Positions 7,384 to 17,832 are shown, numbered from the stretch's first letter. The stretch is 64,000 nucleotides of DNA from Maribellus sp. CM-23 (GCF_021354595.1 NZ_JADWYJ010000005.1:434001-498000), one strand, 5' to 3'. The notes: generated by a model not told the origin, from the letters alone. A program made the numbers and translations.

Positions 7384-10300
7384 ATGAAATTTATTTTAAA
7401 CCATGGCTTCCCGAAAAGGTGTAGTCAGTTAAAAATCTGGTTAGTAATGCGATTAACTTTATTATTTACATTCGCCATGAGTTTCACTGCCATCGGGGCT
7501 GGTTATTCCCAGCCTGCAGGCATGAATTTCGATTTTCAGAACCGGAAGATCTCACAGATCATCCAGACAATTGAGAATCAAACGAGCTATGTTTTTCTTT
7601 ATCGGGACTCTGATTTTGATGTAAGCAAAGAGCTGTCTTTTTCAGTTAAGGATGCTGACATTGCAAGTCTTATCAATGAGTTGATAAAAGGGCAAAATGT
7701 GAACTATGCCGTTTATGATCAACAAATACTTATTACCAAGAAAGTTCCGCTGGAAAAACAAGAAGAACAACAACCCCAAAAAATTACAGGTGTTGTATTA
7801 GACGTTTCCGGACAACCGGTTATCGGAGCTTCTGTTCTTGTAAAAGGAACAACACTTGGAACCGTTACTGATTTTAATGGAGAATTTAGCTTCACCGTTC
7901 CTGACGGAACTCAAACTTTGGTAGTTTCGTTCGTTGGGATGGAATCTCAGGAAATAATGCTGAATGGACAAACTACCCTAAGTGTAGTATTGTCTGAAAG
8001 TATGATCGGAATGGATGAGGTACTTATAGTTGCTTACGGTACCGCAAAAAAAGAGTCGCTTACTGGAGCAATATCCACTATTAGCGAGAAAAAAATTGAG
8101 CGGCGGCCCGTATCCAGCGTTGCCAGTGTTTTGGAAGGAAATGTTTCGGGAGTACAAATCAATAATACATATGGAGAGCCTGGATCTGATCCTACCATTC
8201 GAATCAGGGGGTTTAGCTCTGTTAATGGCTCTAATAGTCCGCTGTATGTAATCGATGGAGTGCCATTTGGAGGAAACATCTCGGATCTAAATCCGCAAGA
8301 CATTGATAATATAAGTATTCTAAAAGATGCAGCTTCTTCAGCTTTGTATGGAAACCGCGCCTCGAATGGTGTAATACTTATTACTACGAAAAAAGGACGG
8401 GGGCATGGTGTATCCATGGATGTTAATATAAATCAAGGCGTATATACCAGGGGAATAAAAGAATATGAACGAGTTGGGAGCAATGATTTTATGGAAATAA
8501 TGTGGAAAGGATACAGAAATTCATTGATGAGTGATCAACCAGAGGACTATCCTACCACCGAGCTTGCCAATCTGGAGGCTTCTTCAACATTAATTGATAC
8601 ATATCTTAAATACAATATTTACAACAAAGCCGACGATGCACTCTTCACTACAGATGGGAAATTGGTATCGGGGGCAAAAATACATCCCGGATATGATGAC
8701 CTGGATTGGTATAAATATGTTGAACGTTTAGGGTACAGGCAAGATTATACAGTTAGTGGCCGGGGGGCAACCGATAAAAGCAATTATTTCTTTTCAGCCG
8801 GATACCTCGATGAAAAGGGGTATGTTAAATCATCTGATTTTAATAGGTTTACCGGGCGTGCCAATTTGAGTATAACTCCACGAAAATGGATCGAAACCGG
8901 TATTAATTTATCGGGATCTTATCAGGTGGCAAATAACACCTCGGGAAGCGCAAGTAGTTCAAGTTCTTTTGTAAACCCATTTTACATGGCAAGAAATATG
9001 GCTCCTATTTATCCCGTGTATTTTCATGACATGGCTACAGGCGAGTATATTTTAGATGACAGTGGTAATAAAATATATGACTCTGGTAGTGAGTATTCAA
9101 GGCCGCAAAGTCTTGACCGGCATCTTATTTGGGAAAATGAGCTGAATATGGATCGCACCTACAGGAGTACCTTGCAAGGAATGGCTTATATGGATATTAA
9201 CTTCTTGAAAGATTTCAAATTTTCGGTAAAGGGTGATTTAAATGTTCGTGCTTCAGAAAATCAATCCTATGATAACGCGACCATTGGAAACGGAGCCGGT
9301 AATAATGGCCGTGCAAAACGGATATTTTACCGTTATAAAAACTATACCTTCCAGCAACAGTTAACTTGGGTAAAAGAATTTGGAGACCACAATGTAGATG
9401 TTTTTGCCGGACACGAAAACTACAATTATAATTATGCCTATACCTATGGCTATAAAACTACAGAAACATTTACAGGGGGACCCGAGTTGATAAATTTTAC
9501 CGAGATTACAGCGCTTGACGGATATCAGAATAATTATCGTACTGAAAGCTATTTGTCACGTGTACGCTACAATTATGATAATAAATACTTTGGGGAATTG
9601 TCCTTCAGGAAAGATGGCTCATCACGTTTTTACAAGGATAAACGTTGGGGAGATTTCTGGTCGGTTGGCGCTAGCTGGTTAATTTCAAAAGAGCCATTTA
9701 TGCTACCGTATGAAAATACTATAGATTACCTGAAACTGAGAGTGTCATACGGTGAAGTGGGTAATGATGCCAGTGTCGGATATTATGGTTACATGGCGCT
9801 TTATGAGATGGATCAGAATGCCAATTTGGGAGCTGTATATAAATCGCAGAATGAAGCTCTTGATATTAAATGGGAAACTTTGAGTTCTTTTGGTATTGCT
9901 TTGGAAGGTAACCTATTGAACCGTATGAATTTTTCAATTGAATATTTTGATAAACGATCAAACGATCTGTTGTTTGATGTAAACCTTCCACTTTCTGCTG
10001 GTGCAACTTCGGGCTCCAGCGCCGAGGCAACCATTTCAAAAAACATAGGCTCTGTTTCTAATCGCGGAGTGGAGTTTAGTTTTGATGCCGATTTGATAAA
10101 AAGTAAAAGTTTAACATGGAATGTTGGAGCCAGTGCAACTTTGTTAAAAAACAAAATTATTACACTGCCCGAAGAAAACAGAGAGAATGGTATCATTAGC
10201 GGAACAAAGAAATATATGGAAGGCCATGGCATTTATGATTTTTGGATGTACCAGTTTGTTGGGGTGGATCAAATGACTGGAAATTCGTTGTATCTGCCAA

Positions 10301-10950
10301 ACCTGGAAGACTATACAATTGGAGTGGAGGAAGGCGAGAATGAAATTCCTGCCGAATACTTGGTGTTGATCAATGACGAATACTACACCACTTATACTAC
10401 TTATGCTAAAAAAGATTGGAGCGGGAGCGCGATGCCTGATGTATTTGGAAATATTTCTACGTCATTAAATTATAAAAACTTCGACTTTTCGATACTTTGT
10501 ACTTACTCAGTTGGAGGAAAAACGCTCGACTATTCTTATCAAAGTCTAATGTCAGTGAGTGCTACTCCCAGTGCAATTCATAAAGACGTATTGAATTCAT
10601 GGGATGGTATTCCTGCCGGAATGACTGCAGATGCAGAGAACAGGATTTCCCCCAATGGAATACCTGTTATTGATTATTTCCTGAGTTCTAAAAACAATGC
10701 AACATCGAGTCGTTTTCTGCAAGATGCCTCTTATCTGGTTGTAAAAAATGTGGGAATAAATTATAACTTCCCGAAACACGTGACTAGTGCGCTGGATATC
10801 ACTGGTTTATCTGTTGGGCTGTCAGTTGAGAATTTATTTACTTTCACTTCTTTGAAGGGAATGAATCCTCAGCAGTCATTTAGCGGAATTAATGACAATG
10901 CGTTTGTAACAGCACGGGTATTCTCTCTTGGAATTAATGTCAAGCTGTAA
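7384..10950 (+). CDS. SusC/RagA family TonB-dependent outer-membrane receptor with STN domain
   Basis: Encodes 1188 residues. A signal peptide (about 1-42) is followed by an STN signalling domain (about 50-120, FDFQNRKISQIIQTIENQTS onward). A carboxypeptidase-regulatory-like beta-sandwich covers about 134-215 (ITGVVLDVSGQPVIGASVLV). The plug (about 220-340) contains IRIRGFSSVNGSNSPLYVID, and a 22-strand beta-barrel runs to the C-terminus. The STN domain fits signalling through the adjacent FecR/ECF pair. The protein should import an oligosaccharide, peptide or similar ligand with TonB energy, with the downstream SusD as lid. No polysaccharide-degrading enzyme lies near, so the substrate cannot be named. 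Confidence 0.93.
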   Translation: MKFILNHGFPKRCSQLKIWLVMRLTLLFTFAMSFTAIGAGYSQPAGMNFDFQNRKISQIIQTIENQTSYVFLYRDSDFDVSKELSFSVKDADIASLINELIKGQNVNYAVYDQQILITKKVPLEKQEEQQPQKITGVVLDVSGQPVIGASVLVKGTTLGTVTDFNGEFSFTVPDGTQTLVVSFVGMESQEIMLNGQTTLSVVLSESMIGMDEVLIVAYGTAKKESLTGAISTISEKKIERRPVSSVASVLEGNVSGVQINNTYGEPGSDPTIRIRGFSSVNGSNSPLYVIDGVPFGGNISDLNPQDIDNISILKDAASSALYGNRASNGVILITTKKGRGHGVSMDVNINQGVYTRGIKEYERVGSNDFMEIMWKGYRNSLMSDQPEDYPTTELANLEASSTLIDTYLKYNIYNKADDALFTTDGKLVSGAKIHPGYDDLDWYKYVERLGYRQDYTVSGRGATDKSNYFFSAGYLDEKGYVKSSDFNRFTGRANLSITPRKWIETGINLSGSYQVANNTSGSASSSSSFVNPFYMARNMAPIYPVYFHDMATGEYILDDSGNKIYDSGSEYSRPQSLDRHLIWENELNMDRTYRSTLQGMAYMDINFLKDFKFSVKGDLNVRASENQSYDNATIGNGAGNNGRAKRIFYRYKNYTFQQQLTWVKEFGDHNVDVFAGHENYNYNYAYTYGYKTTETFTGGPELINFTEITALDGYQNNYRTESYLSRVRYNYDNKYFGELSFRKDGSSRFYKDKRWGDFWSVGASWLISKEPFMLPYENTIDYLKLRVSYGEVGNDASVGYYGYMALYEMDQNANLGAVYKSQNEALDIKWETLSSFGIALEGNLLNRMNFSIEYFDKRSNDLLFDVNLPLSAGATSGSSAEATISKNIGSVSNRGVEFSFDADLIKSKSLTWNVGASATLLKNKIITLPEENRENGIISGTKKYMEGHGIYDFWMYQFVGVDQMTGNSLYLPNLEDYTIGVEEGENEIPAEYLVLINDEYYTTYTTYAKKDWSGSAMPDVFGNISTSLNYKNFDFSILCTYSVGGKTLDYSYQSLMSVSATPSAIHKDVLNSWDGIPAGMTADAENRISPNGIPVIDYFLSSKNNATSSRFLQDASYLVVKNVGINYNFPKHVTSALDITGLSVGLSVENLFTFTSLKGMNPQQSFSGINDNAFVTARVFSLGINVKL

Positions 10951-11071
10951 TAATGCAAAAAATCAAAATATGGAAAGCATGGATCCGAAGAAATATAATC
11001 GCGTATCTCCGTTGGGTAAACGATATGCTAATTCCACATTATACCATAAACGAATCAATAATTTAAGTAAG

Positions 11072-12619
11072 ATGAAAAAGATAAATTTATATATATGGTT
11101 GGTCTTCATCGTTTTTATATTGGGAGCATGCGCTGAAGATTATCTTGATACCAGACCAACAGCCGATACAGCCACATCTACAGTTTTTGAGACAACCGAA
11201 AACGCAGCTTTGGCTATTAACGGGCTGAACAAAATGATGACTACTCAGTATTTAGGATCACAGGGCTTTAATGGAGAGGGGACAATAAAAATGTATTTTG
11301 GGAACTATCCGGGAAATCATTTTTATGTCAATTTATCTGGTTGGTCAAATGTAATTAATGGAAACTACCACGATAACACTTCTTCCACTTATGATTATTA
11401 TCCTTGGTATTACTATTACAAGTTAATAGGAAATGCCAATTCGATAATCGAATACATCGATGATGCAGAAGGAGCAGAAGCTGATCGTCAGTTTATAAAG
11501 GCCCAGGCATTGACACATCGTGCCTATAGTTTTTTAATGTTAGCTCAATTGTACTGCAAACGGTGGATGGATTCTCAAAATGGTGCCACAGACGGAATCG
11601 TACTTCGTACTGATTTATCGATCGGGGATATGGCTCTTTCAACCCTGGCAGAAACCTATAAACGTATTTATGACGACTTGGACGAGGCAATCTCGCTGTA
11701 TACTGCGTCGGGCAACACCCGAGAATTTAATTACGATCCTGATATTAATGTAGCCTATGCCATTTATGCAAGAGCTGCTATTACCCGGCAGGATTATGGT
11801 ACTGCAGGTACGATGGCCGCGAAAGCCCGTGACGGTTATCCACTTATGAGCAACAGTGACTATAAGGCGGGGTTTTATACCCCTACCACTGAATGGATCT
11901 GGAGCAGCTATGGAGCCCCTGATGAAACATTGTATTACTATTCCTATTTTGCCTACATTGCCTATAATTCAAACGCAAGCAACGTGCGTAACTATCCAAA
12001 ATGCATTAGTAAAGAATTATATGATAAAATTCCCGGAACTGATATTCGTAAAGAAATGTTTTTAGATCCGGAAGATTATTCGTATTCTTCTACTACCGGG
12101 CAGGCTGGAAATGCGCTAAAAGCAGTAGCTTTTGAAAAATATCCAGATTTGTATTCAACAGCAAAAGCTTTTGCTTACATGCAGTTTAAAATTAAAGCTG
12201 AAGACCTTCCGGGAGTTGGAAATCTGAATCATTTTCGTTCTTCTGAGATGTACCTGATTGAAGCAGAAGCTGCTTATTTCTCTGAAAATGAAAATGGGGC
12301 AAGAAACGCTTTAAATGCATTAATCAGGGACTCCGAACGTGATCCCTCTTATGAATGCACTGCGGCTGGTGATAATTTACTTGAGGAGATCAAGTTTTAT
12401 CGTGCAGTAGAATTATGGGGGGAAGGCTTTGATTGGTTCGATCTGAAAAGATGGGGCGACAGCATTGACAGAAAATCATATGACGATGGAGGAAATTTTT
12501 TATCTGTTTTGGCAGTTACTTATGGACCGGCTGATAGAAACGAATGGACGTGGAAGATTCCGTTAAAAGAGACTGAATACAACGATGCAATAAATAATGG
12601 ATCCATTTCAGAGGAATGA
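11072..12619 (+). CDS. SusD/RagB family nutrient-binding outer-membrane lipoprotein
   Basis: Encodes 515 residues from the ATG at 11072, which starts a lipoprotein signal (FILGAC, Cys20) followed by EDYLDTRP, a typical SusD N-terminus. The reading frame is open back to 10928 across the susC stop, but that extension is not a signal sequence and is rejected. Internal SusD features include the TPR-rich alpha-helical region (FIKAQALTHRAYSFLMLAQL) and the C-terminal RAVELWGEGFDWFDLKRWG motif. It caps the SusC barrel on the cell surface and captures ligand. It lies 121 bases after susC and ends at a strong terminator. Confidence 0.93.
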   Translation: MKKINLYIWLVFIVFILGACAEDYLDTRPTADTATSTVFETTENAALAINGLNKMMTTQYLGSQGFNGEGTIKMYFGNYPGNHFYVNLSGWSNVINGNYHDNTSSTYDYYPWYYYYKLIGNANSIIEYIDDAEGAEADRQFIKAQALTHRAYSFLMLAQLYCKRWMDSQNGATDGIVLRTDLSIGDMALSTLAETYKRIYDDLDEAISLYTASGNTREFNYDPDINVAYAIYARAAITRQDYGTAGTMAAKARDGYPLMSNSDYKAGFYTPTTEWIWSSYGAPDETLYYYSYFAYIAYNSNASNVRNYPKCISKELYDKIPGTDIRKEMFLDPEDYSYSSTTGQAGNALKAVAFEKYPDLYSTAKAFAYMQFKIKAEDLPGVGNLNHFRSSEMYLIEAEAAYFSENENGARNALNALIRDSERDPSYECTAAGDNLLEEIKFYRAVELWGEGFDWFDLKRWGDSIDRKSYDDGGNFLSVLAVTYGPADRNEWTWKIPLKETEYNDAINNGSISEE

Positions 12620-12678
12620 TTCTTAAAATATCCAGGTAGGAATTATTGAAGAGTAATAATACTATCTATCTTACATTC

Positions 12679-12715
12679 GAAAGCTTACTGTAGTTACAGT
12701 AAGCTTTCCTTTTTT
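12679..12715 (+). terminator. Rho-independent terminator of the SusCD operon
   Basis: A perfect 14-bp stem (GAAAGCTTACTGTA at 12679-12692, matched at 12695-12708) with a 2-base loop is followed by CTTTTTT. Confidence 0.9.
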
Positions 12716-13007
12716 GTCGTTGGTGAGTGTTACTATAATCCAATCCCAATGGGATTGTTTTTGTGATGTGGTAAACATCCCTGTAGACAATGTCCAATTC
12801 TAAAACAGTTGAATATACAAAACCACTTTATGAGCAACGAAATAAGGAAATGTTAAATAAGAACACTCGCACCTCAGCATTTGTCGGCTAAATTGCCCCG
12901 TTGACCGATAATTTTTTCAGAGATTGTTATTTTGCAGCTTTCTTTAATAATCTATACCAAAGCCGTAATTTGTACGGTAAAAGAAATACTATTCAATAAA
13001 AATCAAT
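12716..13007. other. Intergenic region before the ABC exporter
   Basis: No gene seen. A possible -7 element TTATTTTG at 12927-12934 (7 of 8 to TAnnTTTG) lies 74 bases before the ABC ATPase start, without a convincing -33 TTTG. Confidence 0.3.
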
Positions 13008-13931
13008 ATGGAATTATTTGAAGCGCGGAATGTGGAGAAGGTGTTTGCCTCTACCAAAGCCCTGTCGGATGTAAGCATTTCGGTAAAAGAGCAAAGCATT
13101 TTTGGCTTGCTGGGGCCCAACGGTGCCGGGAAGACCACGCTAATCCGCATTATTAACCAGATTACCGCACCGGATAAGGGCGAGATATTTTTAGCCGGGC
13201 GAAAAATGACCCGCGCTGATATTTCGCAGATCGGGTACCTGCCCGAAGAACGGGGTTTGTACAAAAAAATGAAGATCGGCGACCAGGCCATTTACCTGGC
13301 ACAATTGAAAGGGATGTCGCGCGGAGATGCGGTTCGCAACCTCAAAAAGTGGTTCGAAAAGTTCGACATTATGCCCTGGTGGAACAAAAAAGTGGAAGAG
13401 CTCTCGAAAGGGATGCAACAGAAAGTTCAGTTTGTAACCACGGTGGTGCATCAACCCAAACTACTGATTTTCGATGAGCCTTTCAGCGGCTTCGACCCCA
13501 TTAACGCGAATCTTCTGAAAGAAGAAATCCTGAACCTTCGGAGCGAGGGGGCTACCATTATCTTTTCGACTCACAACATGGGCTCGGTGGAAGAATTGTG
13601 CGACAGCATTGCACTGATCAACAAATCGGTGAAGATCGAGGATGGTCCTACCGATGCGATCCGCGAAAAATACAAGTCGAACATTTTTGACGTACGCTAC
13701 CGCGGACAATTTGCCGATGTGGAAAAAGTGCTGGGTGCTCAGTACGAGATCATCGGCCATGCTGAAACGGAGAAAGAGAACACCCTCAAAATCCAGTACC
13801 TGAACGGCAACTCAAACAACGACCTGTTGCAGGCCTTGATGCCGGTAGTGGAATTAAGTGCTTTTGAGGAGGTGATCCCAAGCATGAACGACGTGTTTAT
13901 CAAAGCGGTTCAGAACGCCAACAAAAAGTGA
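13008..13931 (+). CDS. ABC transporter ATP-binding protein, NatA type
   Basis: Encodes 307 residues. Walker A is GPNGAGKT at residues 36-43, the signature motif is LSKGMQQK, and Walker B is LLIFDEP. The C-terminal DUF4162-like domain after residue 220 is typical of the NatA/YhaQ group of exporter ATPases. The permease follows 45 bases later. Sodium export by NatAB in Bacillus is the best-known relative, but the substrate here is not determined by sequence. Confidence 0.9.
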   Translation: MELFEARNVEKVFASTKALSDVSISVKEQSIFGLLGPNGAGKTTLIRIINQITAPDKGEIFLAGRKMTRADISQIGYLPEERGLYKKMKIGDQAIYLAQLKGMSRGDAVRNLKKWFEKFDIMPWWNKKVEELSKGMQQKVQFVTTVVHQPKLLIFDEPFSGFDPINANLLKEEILNLRSEGATIIFSTHNMGSVEELCDSIALINKSVKIEDGPTDAIREKYKSNIFDVRYRGQFADVEKVLGAQYEIIGHAETEKENTLKIQYLNGNSNNDLLQALMPVVELSAFEEVIPSMNDVFIKAVQNANKK

Positions 13932-13976
13932 GAAACGGTTTCGAATATTACCACTTCATGAAGTAAATAAAGAACA

Positions 13977-15317
13977 ATGAACAATACATTTTTAATCCTG
14001 AAACAAGAGTATTTGAAAAGGGTCCAAAAGAAATCCTTTATCATTCTCACGATATTGATGCCCATTCTGATTGCCGGTGTATATGCGCTGGTGATCTATT
14101 TTTCGGTGAAAGACGACACGCAGGAAAGAACAATCGCAGTATACGATGAGTCGTCGCTATTTTTGGGCGAGTTCGGAGACCAGGGAGCTACCAAGTACCA
14201 CTTTGTTCCGAAAGAAGAATACACCGAACTAAAAGGTAAGTTAAAGGGCAGTGGCTACTATGCGGTGCTGTATATTCCCGGAAATATTTACACCAACAAC
14301 CAGGCGCAGCTGGTATCAGAAAAACAGTTGCCCCTGGAGCTGACCGAGCAGATTGAGCACCGGATGAGCCGCTTTATCGAGAACGACAAACGGCAGAAGG
14401 TGATCGATGATTCGGGTATTCCCGACCTCGACGAGCGGCTGAAACAAACGCGTACTTCGGTCCGGCTGAATACCTTAAAACTGTCAGAGTCAGGAGAGGC
14501 CAAAAAAAGCTCATCGATTGTGGCATTTATTGCCAGTTATGCGATGGGGATCATCATCTACTTTTTTGTGTTTATGTACGGTGCCATGGTGATGCGCAGC
14601 GTGATGGAAGAAAAGAAAAGCCGCATTATCGAGGTGATCATATCGTCGGTAAAACCTTCGCAGCTGATGGCCGGAAAGATCATCGGTACGGCGCTGGTTG
14701 GATTAACGCAGGTAGCCATTTGGGTAGCTTTGGGCGGTATCGGACTTTTTGTAGTGCAGGGATTTTTTGCACCTGAAGCCGCTCAGCAAATGGGGCAAAG
14801 CCTCATGGAAGCGCAGGGTGGCATGAACCCCGCCATGGCACAGGCTGCCGAACCCAATAAGGTGAACGAAATCATGGAAATGATCGGTAACCTGAATATT
14901 CCGCTGATCCTGTTTTCGTTTGTATTTTATTTCCTAGCCGGTTACCTTTTGTACAGTTCGTTGCTGGGCGCCGTTGGTGCCGCTGTCGACAACGACGAAG
15001 ATTCGCAGCAGATGGTTTTCCCGGTGACTTTCCCGCTCATCCTTTCGATCATGTTGCTGTTTCCGATTGCCAAAAATCCCGAAGGACAGCTGGCATTCTG
15101 GACATCGATCATTCCGTTTACTTCGCCTGTTGCTATGATGGCACGTATTCCTTATGGTTTGCCAACCTGGGAAATTCTGCTTTCGATGGCGCTGTTGGTG
15201 TTGGCAACCGTGGGAGCCATTTACGCCGCTGCGAAAATCTACCGCGTAGGTTTGCTGATGTACGGGAAAAAGGTGAATTTGAAAGAGCTTATCAAGTGGT
15301 TGCGGTATAAAAATTAA
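13977..15317 (+). CDS. ABC transporter permease, NatB/ABC-2 type
   Basis: Encodes 446 residues. One membrane helix near the N-terminus (about 22-44) and a large extracytoplasmic domain (about 45-180) are followed by five or six helices from about 180 onward. This is the ABC-2 type 3 permease layout of NatB. The segment MVMRSVMEEKKSRIIEVIIS is the conserved cytoplasmic coupling region of this family. A Met/Gln/Ala-rich loop of about 45 residues (EAAQQMGQSLMEAQGGMNPA onward) sits between membrane segments and looks unstructured. It pairs with the upstream ATPase. Confidence 0.9.
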   Translation: MNNTFLILKQEYLKRVQKKSFIILTILMPILIAGVYALVIYFSVKDDTQERTIAVYDESSLFLGEFGDQGATKYHFVPKEEYTELKGKLKGSGYYAVLYIPGNIYTNNQAQLVSEKQLPLELTEQIEHRMSRFIENDKRQKVIDDSGIPDLDERLKQTRTSVRLNTLKLSESGEAKKSSSIVAFIASYAMGIIIYFFVFMYGAMVMRSVMEEKKSRIIEVIISSVKPSQLMAGKIIGTALVGLTQVAIWVALGGIGLFVVQGFFAPEAAQQMGQSLMEAQGGMNPAMAQAAEPNKVNEIMEMIGNLNIPLILFSFVFYFLAGYLLYSSLLGAVGAAVDNDEDSQQMVFPVTFPLILSIMLLFPIAKNPEGQLAFWTSIIPFTSPVAMMARIPYGLPTWEILLSMALLVLATVGAIYAAAKIYRVGLLMYGKKVNLKELIKWLRYKN

Positions 15318-15432
15318 AAAATCTCAAAAAAAGAAGGATAATCCTTTGTGTGTTATTTAGATTTAATAAAAATTACCTATATTGCTCAAATTATGACAAT
15401 AATCATGTACCATACTTATATGTGTTGCTGTT

Positions 15433-15525
15433 CGGAAATTTCCGGAAAGGTATTGTCGTAGTGTAAATTGAACTTAGTCGAGTGACGATAACAAGGCCTT
15501 TCCGAATAACGGGAAGGCTTTTTTA
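15433..15525 (+). promoter_or_regulatory. cysK leader with mutually exclusive stem and terminator hairpin
   Basis: The terminator hairpin GCCTTTCCG/CGGGAAGGC (15496-15504 and 15510-15518, one G-T pair) is followed by six T. Its 5' arm CCTTTCCG (15497-15504) is also perfectly complementary to CGGAAAGG at 15443-15450. That alternative stem continues with TATTGTCGT (15451-15459) against ACGATAACA (15485-15493) with one mismatch. A further palindrome CGGAAATTTCCG lies at 15433-15444 and overlaps the upstream arm. The two folds cannot coexist, as in riboswitches and attenuators. The alternative reading is a plain terminator of the ABC exporter genes. Confidence 0.5.
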
Positions 15526-15651
15526 TTGGCATTTATTGGGAAGAAACATATAACTCAAAAAATAGAACAAGATGAAACAGGTTCCAAACAGTCGGCAGAC
15601 CAAAGGAAAGGTGGCATCTTAATCCGTAAAGGAGAAATTAAAATTAACAAG

Positions 15652-16563
<912 letters not shown>

Positions 16564-16568
16564 AGAGG

Positions 16569-16592
16569 GAGCCGGTTAGTTTTAACTGGCTC
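16569..16592 (+). terminator. Hairpin after cysK
   Basis: A 10-bp stem GAGCCGGTTA (16569-16578) / TAACTGGCTC (16583-16592), with one G-T pair and a 4-base loop, starts five bases after the stop codon. The T tract is weak, so termination may be partial. Confidence 0.55.
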
Positions 16593-16703
16593 TCAATCGT
16601 TTTGGGACAAGAAAGTTCGGGGCGTTGGAGAACGTGTCAATGTAGTTGATCGAACAAAAGTCCAAAAACAGTTGTTTCTTTCGTAATCAATGAACTTTAA
16701 AAT

Positions 16704-17177
16704 ATGAAGAAAGGAGCAGCTATGTTTTTAACAGGATTACTTGTAGGAATTGGCCTGTCGGTTATTTTGATCGTGGTGGTTTTACCCCGGCAAATGTTTG
16801 TAATTAACGAAAGCAAACTTGGTTTTGACGAAACGGTGGAAGCCATCTCTCAATCGGTTCAGGAAAATAAATGGAGTATGCCGCATGTGTACGATTTGCA
16901 GGCAACCATGAAAAAGAACGGATTTGAAGTAAAACCGGTAAAGGTGTTTTCGCTGTGTAAGCCGGAACATGCCTACAAAATTCTCAGCGACGATGACGAG
17001 CGAATGGTATCTGCTTTAATGCCGTGCCGGGTTGCAGTGTACGAAAAAGGTGGAAAAACCTATGTGTCGATGTTGAACTCGGGACTTTTTTCTAAATTGA
17101 TGGGGAAAAAGGTGAAGGAAGTGATGGGAGATGCCAGTGCCGAAAACCTGCAGATTCTTGATCCGGTAATTAAGTAG
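16704..17177 (+). CDS. DUF302 domain protein, membrane-anchored
   Basis: Encodes 157 residues. An N-terminal uncleaved anchor (about residues 4-28) precedes a DUF302 domain (about 45-150), recognisable from the F-x-E-T-V start, the CKPEHAYKIL stretch and the MPCRVAVYEK core. DUF302 proteins have no agreed function and are often found beside metal or redox genes. Here the next gene, 41 bases downstream, encodes a heavy-metal-binding domain, and cysteine synthase lies upstream. Two cysteines (CKPEHA and MPCR) are in conserved positions. Confidence 0.75.
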   Translation: MKKGAAMFLTGLLVGIGLSVILIVVVLPRQMFVINESKLGFDETVEAISQSVQENKWSMPHVYDLQATMKKNGFEVKPVKVFSLCKPEHAYKILSDDDERMVSALMPCRVAVYEKGGKTYVSMLNSGLFSKLMGKKVKEVMGDASAENLQILDPVIK

Positions 17178-17218
17178 TCGATTGAACGAATAAGAATAAA
17201 AATCAAAAACTAACAGAA

Positions 17219-17530
17219 ATGAAGAAAGTATTGTTTTTACTGCTTGCCATTGGTCTGTTTGCCTGTGGTTCGGCAGAAAAGAAGACGGATACAAAGTCGG
17301 CAACTCCGGCCGAGGCGACGGAAGTTTCGCTGAGTATTGGCGGTATGACCTGCGAACATTGTGTGATGTCAGTGGAAAAAGGGATCGGCAGTTTGGAAGG
17401 AATTGAAGCCGTGAAGGTGACGCTCAGTGATTCAACCGCCGTGGTGAAATACAACGCTTCGGTGTTGAAACTCGACGATATTAAGGAAGCTGTAAAAAAG
17501 CGTGGCTACGAAGTGAAATCTACCGAATAG
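17219..17530 (+). CDS. Heavy-metal-associated (HMA) domain lipoprotein
   Basis: Encodes 103 residues. A lipoprotein signal (LLAIGLFAC, Cys16) and a short Lys/Thr/Ala linker precede one HMA domain (about residues 35-103) with the metal motif GMTCEHC. The fold and the motif match CopZ/Atx1-type copper chaperones, but the protein is exported and lipid-anchored, so it should bind metal in the periplasm. It follows the DUF302 gene by 41 bases and probably shares its transcript. Confidence 0.88.
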   Translation: MKKVLFLLLAIGLFACGSAEKKTDTKSATPAEATEVSLSIGGMTCEHCVMSVEKGIGSLEGIEAVKVTLSDSTAVVKYNASVLKLDDIKEAVKKRGYEVKSTE

Positions 17531-17625
17531 GCTTGTTTTTAGTCGGTTGAGGAAAATAATCGGCTGTATTTCTTTTATGTTTGGGTAGATTTTGTATATT
17601 GAGCCAATGTGATGAAATAGAAAAC

Positions 17626-17772
17626 ATGAAAACAAACAACAGGAAATTAGAAACCAGGGAACGGGGTCCGGTTTGGAAAGCAAAAATCGGCCTGCATTCC
17701 GGGATTTCTGACAAGACGTTTACCGTCTTCAGAAAATCCAAAAAGTGGGAAACGTACATCTATCTGAATTAA
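17626..17772 (+). CDS. Possible 48-residue basic protein
   Basis: An ATG at 17626 opens a 48-codon frame rich in Lys and Arg that ends two bases before a strong terminator. No family is recognised. The only support is the close fit between stop codon and terminator and the otherwise empty 300-base gap. It could be chance. Confidence 0.3.
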   Translation: MKTNNRKLETRERGPVWKAKIGLHSGISDKTFTVFRKSKKWETYIYLN

Positions 17773-17774
17773 AT

Positions 17775-17807
17775 AAAAGCTCCGGTCGTTTGACCGGAGC
17801 TTTTTTT
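17775..17807. terminator. Bidirectional terminator between the HMA region and the serpin gene
   Basis: A perfect 13-bp stem AAAAGCTCCGGTC (17775-17787) with loop GTTT is matched at 17792-17804. There are seven T on the plus strand and an A-rich flank that gives T on the minus strand. It can end plus-strand transcripts and the minus-strand serpin gene. The stem recurs at 19344. Confidence 0.88.
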
Positions 17808-17832
17808 ATGTTGGCCTTAGGGTGTTGGGGGC

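Noticed and set aside
10928..11071. A 48-codon N-terminal extension of SusD overlapping the end of susC.
   Set aside because: The extension is polar and would bury the lipoprotein signal; the ATG at 11072 gives a normal lipobox.
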